From Flavobacteriia bacterium (GTDB taxonomy: Bacteria; Bacteroidota; Bacteroidia; Flavobacteriales_D; Crocinitomicaceae), in NCBI GenBank assembly GCA_947462925.1, contig CANHQP010000007.1, forward strand, positions 1-64,000: a stretch of DNA of 64,000 nt, in the 5' to 3' direction. Below, piece after piece: positions 34,667 through 44,766 of the stretch. The position numbers and the translations under genes are program-made. The notes beneath the pieces are model-generated. The model did not search any database. It worked only from the letters and a program-made list of their open reading frames with translations, and was not told the DNA's origin. Position 1 is the stretch's first letter; the number at the start of each line of letters is the position of its first letter.

Positions 34667-36295
34667 ATGATGGAATTCGATTTACCAAGAGACATTACTT
34701 CAATCATCAAAGTGATTGGAGTTGGTGGTGGTGGTAGCAATGCCGTTAACCACATGTATAGTCAAGGCATTAAAGGTGTTGACTTCATAGTATGTAACAC
34801 AGACCGCCAAGCATTAGACATTTCTCCAGTTCCAATCAAAATTCAATTGGGTTTGAGTTTGACAGAAGGACGCGGAGCAGGAGCAATTCCTGAAATCGGG
34901 AAAAATGCGGCAATTGAAAATATTGAAGAAATTCGCGAATTTTTAAGCAACGGAACCAAAATGGTTTTCGTAACTGCGGGAATGGGTGGTGGAACTGGAA
35001 CTGGTGCCGCACCTGTAATTGCACAAGTTGCTAAAGAAATGGGGATTTTAACTGTTGGAATTGTAACGGTTCCTTTCAGTTTTGAAGGAAGAAAACGCCG
35101 TCAACAAGCAGAAGAAGGTTTGGAAGGAATGCGTCAAAACGTAGATACTTTGTTGGTAATCAACAACGAACGTTTACGTGAAATCACAGGTAACTTGACG
35201 ATTGGAAACGCATTTTCACAAGCTGACAATGTACTTTCAACTGCTGCAAAAGGAATCGCTGAAGTAATTTCAGTTACTGGAGCGGTGAACGTTGACTTTA
35301 ATGATGTGAACACTGTAATGAAAGATTCAGGTGTTGCGATCATGGGTTCTGCAAGCGCAGAAGGTGAAAATCGTGCATTAGAATGTGTTCAAAATGCGAT
35401 GAACTCACCGTTGTTGAATGACAATAATATTGAAGGTGCAAACTACGTATTGTTGAACATTACTTACGGTGACAAAGAGGTATTGATGGATGAAATCGGA
35501 ATTATCACAGATTATATCCAACAAGAAGCTGGTTCTTCTGCAGATGTAATTTGGGGACACGGTTATGATCCAACTTTGGGCGATAAATTGAGTGTTACTT
35601 TGATTGCTACAGGTTTCAAATCATCTCCAATTACTGGATTTGAAAAAGCTCCTGAGCGCACTGTAATTACATTAGATCAAGAGCCTAAAAATGAAATTAC
35701 TGCACCTCTTCAATCTCCAACTCAAGCTGCAACTCCAGTTGTTGCGCCTATTGTTGAAGCAAAAATTGAAGCGCCTGTAGCTCCAGAGCCATACTTGAAA
35801 GCAGAAGATTTAAACACAGTGGAAGCGAAAGTTGAGATTACGCAACCAATTATTTCTTTTCCTGAAGAAACCAAAATTGAGTACAAAAAAGAAGAACCAA
35901 CCTTGGAATTAGATTGGGAAATCAATGCGACTCCTGTTCAAAAAGAGGTAAAAACAGAAGTACCAAATGTGGTTGTTTTTGATTTAGATGATGATGTTGA
36001 AGCAAAATTAGATTTAAACAATCGTACGCCTAGAACAACAACTTCACCAGAAGAGCAACAAAGATTGGCGCAAGAGCGTTTAGAAAGAATCCAATTGTAC
36101 ACGCAAAAATTGAGAAAAACAGACGGAATCAGCGCATTGGAAAATGAGCCAGCTTACGTTCGTAGAAACATCAATTTAGATGCATCAAACCCAAGTACAG
36201 ATTCAACTGTTTCTAGATTTGGTTTGACAGATGGACAAAATGGAACAGCAACTTTAAGAAGTAACAATTCATTTTTACACGATAACGTAGATTGA
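34667..36295 (+). CDS. ftsZ: Cell division GTPase FtsZ
   Basis: Tubulin homologue that forms the Z ring. The 542-residue protein has [14 protein letters not shown], the tubulin signature [10 protein letters not shown] at about residue 105, and NVDFNDV of the T7 region. The GTPase part ends near residue 320. A long linker (about 330-500), rich in Glu, Pro and Ala, follows, then a basic stretch and the tail NSFLHDNVD, the likely C-terminal peptide. The extended linker is common in Bacteroidetes. Either of two adjacent ATGs (34667 or 34670) may be used. Confidence 0.97.
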   Translation: MMEFDLPRDITSIIKVIGVGGGGSNAVNHMYSQGIKGVDFIVCNTDRQALDISPVPIKIQLGLSLTEGRGAGAIPEIGKNAAIENIEEIREFLSNGTKMVFVTAGMGGGTGTGAAPVIAQVAKEMGILTVGIVTVPFSFEGRKRRQQAEEGLEGMRQNVDTLLVINNERLREITGNLTIGNAFSQADNVLSTAAKGIAEVISVTGAVNVDFNDVNTVMKDSGVAIMGSASAEGENRALECVQNAMNSPLLNDNNIEGANYVLLNITYGDKEVLMDEIGIITDYIQQEAGSSADVIWGHGYDPTLGDKLSVTLIATGFKSSPITGFEKAPERTVITLDQEPKNEITAPLQSPTQAATPVVAPIVEAKIEAPVAPEPYLKAEDLNTVEAKVEITQPIISFPEETKIEYKKEEPTLELDWEINATPVQKEVKTEVPNVVVFDLDDDVEAKLDLNNRTPRTTTSPEEQQRLAQERLERIQLYTQKLRKTDGISALENEPAYVRRNINLDASNPSTDSTVSRFGLTDGQNGTATLRSNNSFLHDNVD

Positions 36296-36297
36296 TT

Positions 36298-36744
36298 ATG
36301 ACTTTCACAGAAAGAATCAATGCAGATATTAAAGCGGCCATGCTTGCCAAAGAAAAGGAAAAATTGGCTGCTTTGAGAGATATAAAGTCGAAACTGATGC
36401 TTGAAGCTACTTCAGGCTCAGGAGAAGTTTCCGAAGAAGTTGCGATGAAAATCGTGATGAAGTTGCACAAGCAACGCATGGATACTTACGCACTTTATAT
36501 CGAGCAAAATAGAGAAGATTTGGCGCATGATGAAATTTTTCAAGCACAAATCATCGAAGCTTACCTTCCAAAAATGTTGTCAGAAGACGAAATTCGTGCG
36601 GAAGTGCAAGCAGCAATCGCTCAAACCGGCGCTTCAGGACCACAAGAAATGGGCAAAGTGATGGGCATCTTAACATCTAAATTAGCAGGAAAAGCAGACG
36701 GAAAAGTCATTTCTTCGCTTGTTAAAGAAGAGTTAAGCAAATAA
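36298..36744 (+). CDS. GatB/YqeY domain protein
   Basis: A 148-residue helical protein of the YqeY family, homologous to the tail of GatB, the amidotransferase subunit that binds tRNA. The function of free YqeY is unsettled. The pattern FTERINADIKAAMLAKEKEKLAALRDIKSKL, GEVSEEVAMKIVMKLHKQR and LPKMLSEDEIRAEV is characteristic. The ATG at 36298 lies two bases beyond the ftsZ stop; a TTG at 36292 is rejected. It is the last gene before the terminator, a usual place for this gene in Bacteroidetes. Confidence 0.93.
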   Translation: MTFTERINADIKAAMLAKEKEKLAALRDIKSKLMLEATSGSGEVSEEVAMKIVMKLHKQRMDTYALYIEQNREDLAHDEIFQAQIIEAYLPKMLSEDEIRAEVQAAIAQTGASGPQEMGKVMGILTSKLAGKADGKVISSLVKEELSK

Positions 36745-36792
36745 ATTAGGCTTTATTTTCCAGTGAGGGAATAACTTCACTAGATGTTGTTT

Positions 36793-36825
36793 AAAAGCTG
36801 TCTGATATTTTCAGGCAGCTTTTTT
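36793..36825 (+). terminator. Rho-independent terminator of the dcw operon
   Basis: AAAAGCTGTCTGA pairs with TCAGGCAGCTTTT (13 positions, one G-U pair) around TATTT and ends in a T run. It closes the mraZ-yqeY cluster. The remainder of 36745-37032 is AT-rich with no other feature. Confidence 0.9.
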
Positions 36826-37032
36826 GGGTTTTGGGGAGATGTAATAGGATTCTAGGAGAATAGGGATTTTAAAAACTATCTAAATACACTAATATAAAAA
36901 GAGATAAATTACAAGTATTAAAATTTAAACTAGAAGACAAATAATAAATACTTGATATCTTTAAGGAATATTTAGCCAGCCAAAATAAAATTTGAAACAA
37001 AAACATCGGCATAAAACATAAATTGTAAAATC

Positions 37033-37719
37033 ATGAAAAAAATTAGTTTATTATTAGCTGTATCCATTTCAGTTCTAATTATCTTTTGCAGTAATACTAG
37101 CACAAAAAATTTAAGTAAAAACTGCAACAAAAATATCACATTTGCTGATTCATTAAAGGAGCAAATTATTATTGGCACTCAAACTTGGAGCCGTAAAAAC
37201 CTTGACGTCATCACATTCCGAAATGGAGATACAATTCCATATGCAGAAAATAACGAGCAATGGAAATCATATGTGCAGGCCCATGAACCAGCATGGTGTT
37301 ATTATGAAGACAAATCCAAAAATAAATATTATGATGGTAAATTATACAACGGTTACGCAGTAATTGATCCAAGAGGCATTGCTCCTAAAGGCTGGCGAAT
37401 TCCAGAAGAAGACGATTGGTATGCATTGATAGACTATTTAGGAGGAGAGGAAATTGCAGGTGCAAAAATGAAATCAAAAGAGAGGTTTAATGGGACAAAC
37501 AGCAGTGGCTTTTCGGCATTACCAATAGGAACAAGATTTGGAAATGGTCAATTTGGTCCTTTTGCTTATGCTTATTGGAGTGCTAGCAAGTATGGACAAA
37601 GCTTTGAACATGGAAATCCAATTTTATTTGGTTTTGGACTGAGAGACTTTAACGGAAGCTTTTCTGGTGATATTTATGATTTAGAAGAAGGTTTATCAAT
37701 CAGACTCCTTAAAGATTAA
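37033..37719 (+). CDS. FISUMP-domain lipoprotein
   Basis: Exported 228-residue protein with a signal peptide and lipobox LIIFC at about residues 15-19. The FISUMP domain (Fibrobacter succinogenes major paralogous domain) is recognised by IIGTQTWSRKNLDV at about 48-62, LYNGYAVID, APKGWRIPEEDDW, GFSALPIGTR and the final LSIRLLKD. FISUMP proteins are abundant, secreted and of unknown function in Bacteroidetes. It lies alone just past the dcw terminator in a region of lower GC than its neighbours. Confidence 0.85.
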   Translation: MKKISLLLAVSISVLIIFCSNTSTKNLSKNCNKNITFADSLKEQIIIGTQTWSRKNLDVITFRNGDTIPYAENNEQWKSYVQAHEPAWCYYEDKSKNKYYDGKLYNGYAVIDPRGIAPKGWRIPEEDDWYALIDYLGGEEIAGAKMKSKERFNGTNSSGFSALPIGTRFGNGQFGPFAYAYWSASKYGQSFEHGNPILFGFGLRDFNGSFSGDIYDLEEGLSIRLLKD

Positions 37720-37774
37720 AAATAAAAGTGATTTTCTTGATTTGCTGTTTAAACTATTCAACTAATATGGAATT

Positions 37775-38326
37775 ATGCCAAATTATCTAAGAACCGATTC
37801 CCGAATCAATATTGTTAAAAAGCTTATCAAGCCGATTAAAATAGAATTTGACAAGATAATTATTCACAATAAAAAAGAAGAATATATCTATTGGGATAGT
37901 GTTTACTCGGATGATGCGGAACATTTAGTTGGAATAGTTTTTATTATACTTCAAAATTATATTAACACTAGCATTTCCGATTTATATCCTGACCTTCGGA
38001 AGATAAACTTAAAATATAAAATAGACGAAGAAATAAATAATTCTAAAACGACTAGAATTGAATTAATCATCGCAATTGCAAATTATTATAAACATCGAGA
38101 TTTGCCTGAAAAATTATATGAACACACTGCAAAACATCTTGAAAATTTAGAGATTGAATACAAAAATAATTACGATTTAGAAAATGGTAAATATTCACAT
38201 AAACTTGGAGCAGAATCACCTATTTATAGTGGACTAACCTATTTGTCTGATTCTTGGAATTTAAATGATTTGATTGACATTGTCACAGATTGGCGAGAAC
38301 AATTATGGTTAACCGAGGAAAAATGA
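37775..38326 (+). CDS. Hypothetical helical protein
   Basis: Not recognised. A 183-residue soluble protein, mostly alpha-helical, rich in Ile, Asn, Lys, Glu and Tyr, with strongly AT-biased codons. The segment TRIELIIAIANYYKHRD resembles the helix of HEPN-like or related helical-bundle families, but no RxxxxH nuclease motif is clear. The ATG at 37775 is 55 bases past the FISUMP gene. Its AT bias and isolation suggest a horizontally acquired accessory gene. Confidence 0.55.
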   Translation: MPNYLRTDSRINIVKKLIKPIKIEFDKIIIHNKKEEYIYWDSVYSDDAEHLVGIVFIILQNYINTSISDLYPDLRKINLKYKIDEEINNSKTTRIELIIAIANYYKHRDLPEKLYEHTAKHLENLEIEYKNNYDLENGKYSHKLGAESPIYSGLTYLSDSWNLNDLIDIVTDWREQLWLTEEK

Positions 38327-38363
38327 AAACTTTTTCTAACAAATAGAATTGACTTTGATCTGA

Positions 38364-38462
38364 TTCTTCCGAAGAGAAGGCGATTCACCCGAAATCAGGT
38401 TGATCGTCGAGAAAGATGGAAAAACAATTTTGACCCAAGATGGAGCGTTGATTTTGGATTAA
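38364..38462 (+). pseudogene. Possible C-terminal gene fragment
   Basis: An open frame of 32 codons ends in TAA and reads like real protein (RREGDSPEIRLIVEKDGKTI, then a short tail ending ALILD). It has no start codon, follows a stop directly, and lies between a hypothetical gene and the DUF2339 gene. It could be the tail of a lost gene. Parent unknown. Confidence 0.3.
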
Positions 38463-38496
38463 AAACACAAAATAAACGCCGTTCTTGAATCTTGTT

Positions 38497-40896
38497 TTAT
38501 TCCTCCCCAAACAAGCGTTTCTTGTACTTATTATACAAAAATGAAATTACCAACAGCAACAATCCTAGGGAGATAAAAATCACCGTTTTGAAAATCGTGT
38601 CGAGTTGTGCGATGTCATAGAAGAACAATTTGATTAATGTGATTCCAAACAAAGCAAAAGCACCAATTCTGAGGTATATTTTGTTTTTCCAAATTCCCAG
38701 TACAATCATGAATAGAGAATAAAAGCCCGCAAAAATACTCAACGCCAATTTGTAGGCTTGATTTGAGCCAAAGGTATGCATCCAATTCACGATTTCAGCA
38801 CTGATAATCCAAACAATTACGGTGTGTAGAATGTATTCCGAAATGATTTTCATCGAGTTCCATTTCATCTGATTTTTCACAAAATGGTGCATGATGAACA
38901 TCGCAAACGCCACTATCGCATAACCTATATACCTGATGCCGACCAACCCAAAACCACGGTAGAAAATATGACTTTTTGCTGCATAAATGTATTTCAAATG
39001 CATGGAATTCAATTCATACAAGCCCAAGGTAAGGAAGAAAAATAAGGCAAAAATGAAGCCCATGAAATAGATCATGTTGAACTCCTCTGTGTTGTTCGTT
39101 TTTCTTTTGAAAAAGCCAAGTGCAGAAATAAAAATCAGCCCGTAAAAGATGCTTGAAACGGTTTTCATCGATTTTAATACACTATCACCGATGCTTGGTA
39201 TGAAATCATTCGCAAAGGCAACTTTTGTAATCGACTGCTGGTATTTTACTACCCAAAATTGATTCAATTCCAGGTGAATTCCTAAATACAAAACAGTCAA
39301 CATCAATACGAAAATCGTGTTTTGGGTCAAATACATCATCCCAGGATTGTTGGCAAAGGGCGATTGAAATTTCGATAATTTCGACACTTTGTAGATGAAC
39401 AATAAGATCAATCCATAAATCAATGAAGTCAAGAAATTGATATTGAAGAAAAGATTAAAATCTTTGACATTTTGATAATATTCAGCATAAACATCCACCC
39501 AATTGATTACTAAACTGCCGAAGCCAAGCAACATTAGCGGATACGAGAAGAATTCATAAATTCGACTGGCTTTCGTTCTACCAATCCAAAACAACAATGC
39601 CGCTTCAAAAATCCATAAAAAGGTAATCCAACGACCATCTAATTCAATCGGCACATACAAAGTGAAATACGAAATCGCTAAACCGACTGACAAAGTGTGG
39701 AATTTTTTGTCTTCTGTTTTCAAGAAATAAAGCAAAGCGGCAACGGCTAAATGAATCACGCCGTTGAACAATGTAAACCAAGCTTTGTAATCATTTAGGG
39801 ATTCATGTCGCATCAAAATTGAGATTCCAATACCATAAAACAAAAAGGAATTGAACAATACCATCATGACGTTCAATTCATCAAAAATCTCTTTTTTGAC
39901 AAGTTTGTAAGCCAAATTCGTCGCATGGAAAATCACGAAGAAAACCGTCACGAATATCATTGCCAACTTGAAATGTTTGACGTCGTTGAAACCTGTCGCA
40001 AACCACAAAAGGAAGATAAACCAAGTCAATCCAAATGAAACATAATACAATGATTTCCAATTTCTAAAAAAGGAAACTGCTAAAATTCCAATATTGATAA
40101 TCGAAATGTATGAAAAGAAAATACCTACTCTACCCGATCCGTCGCTGAGTAAAAACGGGACGGCATACGCACCGACCAATCCAATGTGTGAGATGATAAT
40201 CAAATTGTACTTAATGGAAGCGTAAACCGTGGCGGCCGTAATGACCAACATCGCTACAAATGCGACCTGGACGGGAAATAGCGCATAAAAACTGTAGGCA
40301 AAAAAGGTGATAAAGTAAAAAATTGCCATCGAACCACTCAATAAAATAGCGCTGAATTGTTTGTATTTTGCTTTCAATTTCAAGGCAAAAAACAACAAAC
40401 CTGTAGCCATCACGTAGCCCAAAATAATTCTCGTCAATGGACTGACTAATTTGTGGTCGATCGCATATTTCGCACCAATTCCAACACCGATTACAGTGAT
40501 GATAATTCCAATCACAGGAATTAAATTCTGGCCAATGTATTTTTCTAAACTTGAATTTGAAGAAGAATTTACAGCTGTTTTGATCGGCTCAACTTTGGGT
40601 TGTGGCTTGGGTGTCTCAATCGTTGGTTTGGGCGTTTCAACAATGGTAGCTTGCACCTTTTCTTCGACGGTCGTTGGTTTTGGATCAGCCAATGGAATGA
40701 TTGATTTCACCTCATCTTTCACAACAGAAATAGTTTCCTGTGTCACAGTTTGGCTGGCGGTTTGCGCTTTTATCAATGCGGCGAGTGATTCAATCTCCAA
40801 TTCCAAGGCTTTGATGTCATTTTCAAAATAAGATTGTCGTTGTTTTAAATTTTCCAATTTAAGTTTCAACTGTTCTAACTGGTTTTGAGCATCCAT
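38497..40896 (-). CDS. DUF2339 polytopic membrane protein
   Basis: Large inner-membrane protein of 799 residues. The N-terminal ~65 residues form a coiled coil (LEQLKLKLENLKQRQSYF...). A Pro, Thr and Val-rich linker follows to about residue 120, and the remainder holds more than twenty hydrophobic segments starting with the YIGQNLIPVIGIIITVIG block, the hallmark of DUF2339. Function in the family is unknown; a transport or envelope role is only a guess. The ATG at 40896 places the coiled coil at the N-terminus; the frame is open 15 codons further upstream. Confidence 0.87.
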   Translation of the reverse strand: MDAQNQLEQLKLKLENLKQRQSYFENDIKALELEIESLAALIKAQTASQTVTQETISVVKDEVKSIIPLADPKPTTVEEKVQATIVETPKPTIETPKPQPKVEPIKTAVNSSSNSSLEKYIGQNLIPVIGIIITVIGVGIGAKYAIDHKLVSPLTRIILGYVMATGLLFFALKLKAKYKQFSAILLSGSMAIFYFITFFAYSFYALFPVQVAFVAMLVITAATVYASIKYNLIIISHIGLVGAYAVPFLLSDGSGRVGIFFSYISIINIGILAVSFFRNWKSLYYVSFGLTWFIFLLWFATGFNDVKHFKLAMIFVTVFFVIFHATNLAYKLVKKEIFDELNVMMVLFNSFLFYGIGISILMRHESLNDYKAWFTLFNGVIHLAVAALLYFLKTEDKKFHTLSVGLAISYFTLYVPIELDGRWITFLWIFEAALLFWIGRTKASRIYEFFSYPLMLLGFGSLVINWVDVYAEYYQNVKDFNLFFNINFLTSLIYGLILLFIYKVSKLSKFQSPFANNPGMMYLTQNTIFVLMLTVLYLGIHLELNQFWVVKYQQSITKVAFANDFIPSIGDSVLKSMKTVSSIFYGLIFISALGFFKRKTNNTEEFNMIYFMGFIFALFFFLTLGLYELNSMHLKYIYAAKSHIFYRGFGLVGIRYIGYAIVAFAMFIMHHFVKNQMKWNSMKIISEYILHTVIVWIISAEIVNWMHTFGSNQAYKLALSIFAGFYSLFMIVLGIWKNKIYLRIGAFALFGITLIKLFFYDIAQLDTIFKTVIFISLGLLLLVISFLYNKYKKRLFGEE

Positions 40897-41073
40897 TTTA
40901 AGCCTTTTTTTTGAATGAAATTGAACTTCACTTTCAAACAAATATAAAAATATTATTGGGGAACGGTTAAAGTCTTAAATCAAAACCAAAGATTCAAGAC
41001 TTTTCACAAATTTTATCCCATACTAATTCCATTTTTTTGAAAAATAAAGTATCTTTAGCCCAAACCGCAAGTT

Positions 41074-41721
41074 ATGATTCACAATTTGAGTAATACGCAA
41101 TCCATTTTTGGGACTTTTTTAGCAGAATTAAGAGACGTTCAAATTCAAAAAGATCCGATGCGATTCAGACGAAATTTGGAGCGTATGGCTGAAATCATGG
41201 CGTATGAGATTTCCAAAACGATGGATTTCACTGCGGAAAAAGTGACCACTCCTTTGGGTGAAGCAAACGCGCACTTACTCAAATCTCAACCCGTTTTAGC
41301 GACCATTTTAAGAGCTGGTTTGCCTATGCACCAAGGATTATTGAATTATTTCGACAAAGCAGAAAGCGCTTTTGTTTCGGCATACAGAAAACATTCTACT
41401 GCGGAAGATTTCGAAATTCATGTGGAATACATGGCTTCTCCATTGATTGACAATAAAACGGTCGTTATTTCTGATCCAATGTTGGCCACAGGAAGTTCGA
41501 TGGTCATGGTCTACAAAGCGTTGCTCAAACAGGGCAAACCTGCGCATGTTTACATCGTTTCTGCCATTGCGGCGCCTGAAGCCTTGGATTACATTCGCAA
41601 ACATTTGCCAGAAACAGTTCACATTTATGTGGGCGCAATCGATACAGAATTAACCGCTCAATCATACATTGTCCCAGGTTTGGGAGATGCAGGTGATTTG
41701 GCTTATGGCGTAAAATGTTAA
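41074..41721 (+). CDS. upp: Uracil phosphoribosyltransferase
   Basis: Pyrimidine salvage enzyme that makes UMP from uracil and PRPP. The 215-residue protein has the ILRAGLPMHQGLL loop, the PRPP-binding block ISDPMLATGSSMV and the uracil-binding C-terminus YIVPGLGDAGDLAYG. A TATCTTTA box lies 16 bases before the ATG. The stop overlaps the start of the small membrane gene by 7 bases, so at least these two genes and probably the HAD gene form one unit. Confidence 0.95.
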   Translation: MIHNLSNTQSIFGTFLAELRDVQIQKDPMRFRRNLERMAEIMAYEISKTMDFTAEKVTTPLGEANAHLLKSQPVLATILRAGLPMHQGLLNYFDKAESAFVSAYRKHSTAEDFEIHVEYMASPLIDNKTVVISDPMLATGSSMVMVYKALLKQGKPAHVYIVSAIAAPEALDYIRKHLPETVHIYVGAIDTELTAQSYIVPGLGDAGDLAYGVKC

Positions 41722-42194
41722 TTATGCAGTGGCACCTCTATTTCTCGCTTTTCAGTTTTTCCATGATTAAATTCATGTTCGCTCCTTTCGTGGGTCCGAA
41801 TTTGAAATTAAGTTTTTTTGAAACTTATTTATCTTGCGTTGCTGGTGCATTTTTGGCAGCGTTTGTCTTCTATTTTTCCAGCGAATTTTTCTTGAAACGC
41901 GCTCACCAATCGAGAAAAGAAAAAATCAGAAAAGCCATTGAAGCTGGAATCGAATTGAAACAAAAAAAGAAATTCACCCGATTCAATAAATTGATTGTCA
42001 TATTGAAACGCAGATTTGGTATTTATGGCATTTCGATGTTTGCTCCGTTTATTCTTTCTGTGCCGTTGGGTTCAATTGTAACTGCTAAATTTTACGGCAA
42101 AGAGAAAAAGACTTTCCCTTTGATTTTACTTGGTATTTGTACAACAGGCTTAATCACAACTAGTTTGGCTTATTTCGCTAAATCTCTTTTCTAA
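41715..42194 (+). CDS. Small membrane protein
   Basis: A 159-residue inner-membrane protein with about four hydrophobic segments (near residues 12-28, 35-60, 105-125 and 135-155) and a very basic cytoplasmic loop rich in Lys and Arg between segments 2 and 3. The RRFGIYGISMFAPFILSVPLGS part loosely resembles small multidrug export/SNARE-associated (DedA-like) proteins, but this is uncertain. It starts inside the upp stop region (ATG 41715, or 41724) and is followed 6 bases later by the HAD gene. Confidence 0.65.
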   Translation: MLIMQWHLYFSLFSFSMIKFMFAPFVGPNLKLSFFETYLSCVAGAFLAAFVFYFSSEFFLKRAHQSRKEKIRKAIEAGIELKQKKKFTRFNKLIVILKRRFGIYGISMFAPFILSVPLGSIVTAKFYGKEKKTFPLILLGICTTGLITTSLAYFAKSLF

Positions 42195-42200
42195 ATTTTC

Positions 42201-42911
42201 ATGTCTTCCAAAAAACACCTTTTCTTTGATCTAGATCGAACGCTTTGGGATTTCGAAAAAAACTCCAAAAAAGCACTTCAAATTTTATTCAAGGATTTGA
42301 AGTTAGATGATAAAATTGAACATTTCAATCACTTTCACCATACTTACACGCGCATCAATGCGGAACTTTGGAAATTGTATGGCAAAGGAAAACTCAAAAA
42401 AGAGGAATTGCGCGATGCGCGGTTTATAGAAACATTGAAATACCATGAAATTCATGATACTGAGCTCGCAACCACGCTGAGTAACGGTTACATCGAAATT
42501 TCCCCTAAACAAACCAATTTATTTCCAGATACTTTAGAAACATTGGAAGAACTAAAGCGCATGAAATACAACATGCACATCATCACCAACGGATTTGAAG
42601 AAGTGCAATACATTAAGTTGGAACATTCTAAATTGGCGCCTTTTTTCGATGTCATTGTTTGTTCAGAAGCAGTTGGTTTCAACAAACCAGATCCACGTGT
42701 TTTTCAGTATGCGATGCAAAAAGCGCAAACCAATTCTACAGAAAGTTTTATGATTGGCGACGACCGCGAAGTGGATATTTTCGGCGCGATGCAAGTCGGT
42801 ATGCAAGCGATTTTATTCGATCCTGAGAATCAATATTCAAAAACAAAAGGCGAACCAAAGATTGAGAATTTGAGCGAGCTTCCGCTACTGCTGACGATGA
42901 TTGGAAAGTAA
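42201..42911 (+). CDS. HAD hydrolase, YjjG-like nucleotidase
   Basis: Cytoplasmic phosphatase of 236 residues in the haloacid dehalogenase superfamily. Motif I is FDLDRTLWDF, motif II is IITNGF, the Lys motif is NKPDPRVF and motif IV is MIGDDREVDIFGA. The alpha-helical C1 cap between motifs I and II fits YjjG, which dephosphorylates non-canonical pyrimidine nucleotides. The closeness to upp in a pyrimidine-salvage unit agrees with that. The stop is one base from the convergent glycosyltransferase gene. Confidence 0.85.
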   Translation: MSSKKHLFFDLDRTLWDFEKNSKKALQILFKDLKLDDKIEHFNHFHHTYTRINAELWKLYGKGKLKKEELRDARFIETLKYHEIHDTELATTLSNGYIEISPKQTNLFPDTLETLEELKRMKYNMHIITNGFEEVQYIKLEHSKLAPFFDVIVCSEAVGFNKPDPRVFQYAMQKAQTNSTESFMIGDDREVDIFGAMQVGMQAILFDPENQYSKTKGEPKIENLSELPLLLTMIGK

Positions 42912-42912
42912 A

Positions 42913-44766
42913 TTAATCTATCTTTACTTGAAACAATTCAGGTCTTGAAATTTCAACCTTTTCCTTCTCTGGATTCCAAAAATAAATGTGAATTACATCA
43001 GAATCCAACACATTTTCTGGTAGGGAAAAAGCATTGAAGAACTTCACATTTTTCGCTGTGTCCAACAACCGTGCTTGGTCGTATGCAGCATACAAAACCG
43101 CATTTTCTCCGGCCATCAACATTTTTCCATCGCGTTCTAAAGTCGCTACTAAAAACAACGGATTTGCAATTGAAAGTTTTCCTTTTGCTTCGACAGTAAA
43201 ATACTCGGTATTTGGGCAATCTCTCAAAGTTTTCACAGAAATGAAAATTGTCCCGATAAATTCTTCATTTGAAACAGCATGACTGGAAAAAGTATTCTCA
43301 AATTTTGCTTTCAATTTCAGTTTTTGCATCGATTTAGAAACCGTTTTCTTTTTACTTAAAATCGTTGTTGCACTGTTGAAGAAAACCTGATGTTCATATA
43401 CATAAGGGAAATGATTGCGCAAAACCTCGTAATACATCGGCAAATGAAAATTGTTGCTCCAGTTGTAGACAAAATAATTTTTCGAAGACTTTTTCGCTCT
43501 ATCCGCCAATTGATAAACGACTTCAGGATTTGTCCAATCGATAATCGGTTCCTTTATCGGAATATTGCAATAGTAGTTCAAGTACGTAATGCTATTAAAA
43601 TTCGAAGCAAAATCCATGTTTTCTCTTCCCAATTTTTGGTCCGCTTGATTCACTGATTGTCCAATTTCTCGAAAAACACCAAAATTTCTCGGTTCCCATA
43701 AATTGGAAACGAAAATACTTTGTAAACCAATCAAAATTGGGAAAATCAAAAGTGCCCAATTAAACGCTTTTCCTGAATAAAAATGAAAACCACGGAAAAA
43801 ATAGATGAATAGAAAAGGCAAAGTATACAGCATCACTAATTCTCGCAAAACGGGCGTGTAAAATACTGAAATCAAATGTCCAAGTAAATAGGTCAGCAGA
43901 AAAACCCGGATTATAAATCGTTCTTGCTTGGTTTTGAAATGTTCCGCTTTGACAAAAGAATACACGATGAGTCCAACAAAAAAGGAGAATAAAATCCACG
44001 AAAAATTGAAAAATTGGTAGCCAAAATCAAACAGCCAATTCCATTTTGGAGGAGAAAGCCAACGCAATCCACCTTGATTTAACTGATACGCGGTAATCGG
44101 CCAATGCGGTAAAAAGGCTAAAATACTGACAATTCCGGAAATCAAAATCACTTTAATATTCTGCTTTGAAACGTAGAACAGCGCGCAAAAACCAATAACA
44201 GAAGCTGTGATAAAAGCGTAATAATGAGACAACATAGCACCCAAGAATCCAACGCTCAAGCCAACAAACCAAAATGAAAATGATTTTTCCCTGCGTTCAA
44301 TTTCAAAAATTGACCAAACGGCGAGCAACAAGAAAAAAGTACCTGAATTGTAAGGTCGTGCAAAAACGGTGTGGATAATCGTGAAAGTAAGACCAACATA
44401 CAAAGCGACCACTGCCAAACCAATTTGCTTGGAGAAAAATTGCGTGCAAATTTGATAAATCATCCAAGAATTGAGCAGATAAAAGAAAATGCTTGTGCCG
44501 CGTAATGCCCATTCAGAGTCGCCAAAAATTCGAACCCAAACCCACAAAAAAGCCTGATAAAAAACAGGATGCATATCCCCCGCTTTCACGCCAAAATGCC
44601 AAAATGAATTCCAATCTGAAAATTGAGTTCGCACCCATCCGCTCAGTTCATCGTTCGACAAACCTTGGTGATACATGAAAGAAAATCTAAAAATCAATCC
44701 AATGACCAACAAAGAAATAAACATTCCGTGTTGTTTCCAAAAAGACTGATTTTCGTTTCTATCCAT
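42913..44766 (-). CDS. GT39/ArnT-like membrane glycosyltransferase
   Basis: Polytopic enzyme of 617 residues. About ten membrane segments are followed by a soluble C-terminal domain of ~200 residues. The first periplasmic loop has GLSNDELSGW and the second DMHPVFYQAFLWVWVRIFGD, as in dolichyl/undecaprenyl-phosphate mannose- or arabinose-type transferases. Acceptor unknown: lipid A, a protein O-glycan or a surface glycan are possible. The ATG overlaps the 3' end of rlmB by 8 bases, so the two are cotranscribed. Confidence 0.85.
   Translation of the reverse strand: MDRNENQSFWKQHGMFISLLVIGLIFRFSFMYHQGLSNDELSGWVRTQFSDWNSFWHFGVKAGDMHPVFYQAFLWVWVRIFGDSEWALRGTSIFFYLLNSWMIYQICTQFFSKQIGLAVVALYVGLTFTIIHTVFARPYNSGTFFLLLAVWSIFEIERREKSFSFWFVGLSVGFLGAMLSHYYAFITASVIGFCALFYVSKQNIKVILISGIVSILAFLPHWPITAYQLNQGGLRWLSPPKWNWLFDFGYQFFNFSWILFSFFVGLIVYSFVKAEHFKTKQERFIIRVFLLTYLLGHLISVFYTPVLRELVMLYTLPFLFIYFFRGFHFYSGKAFNWALLIFPILIGLQSIFVSNLWEPRNFGVFREIGQSVNQADQKLGRENMDFASNFNSITYLNYYCNIPIKEPIIDWTNPEVVYQLADRAKKSSKNYFVYNWSNNFHLPMYYEVLRNHFPYVYEHQVFFNSATTILSKKKTVSKSMQKLKLKAKFENTFSSHAVSNEEFIGTIFISVKTLRDCPNTEYFTVEAKGKLSIANPLFLVATLERDGKMLMAGENAVLYAAYDQARLLDTAKNVKFFNAFSLPENVLDSDVIHIYFWNPEKEKVEISRPELFQVKID

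Noticed and set aside
37775-38326. Toxin-antitoxin HEPN nuclease
   Set aside because: Helical and accessory in context, but no RxxxxH motif and no partner MNT or antitoxin gene.
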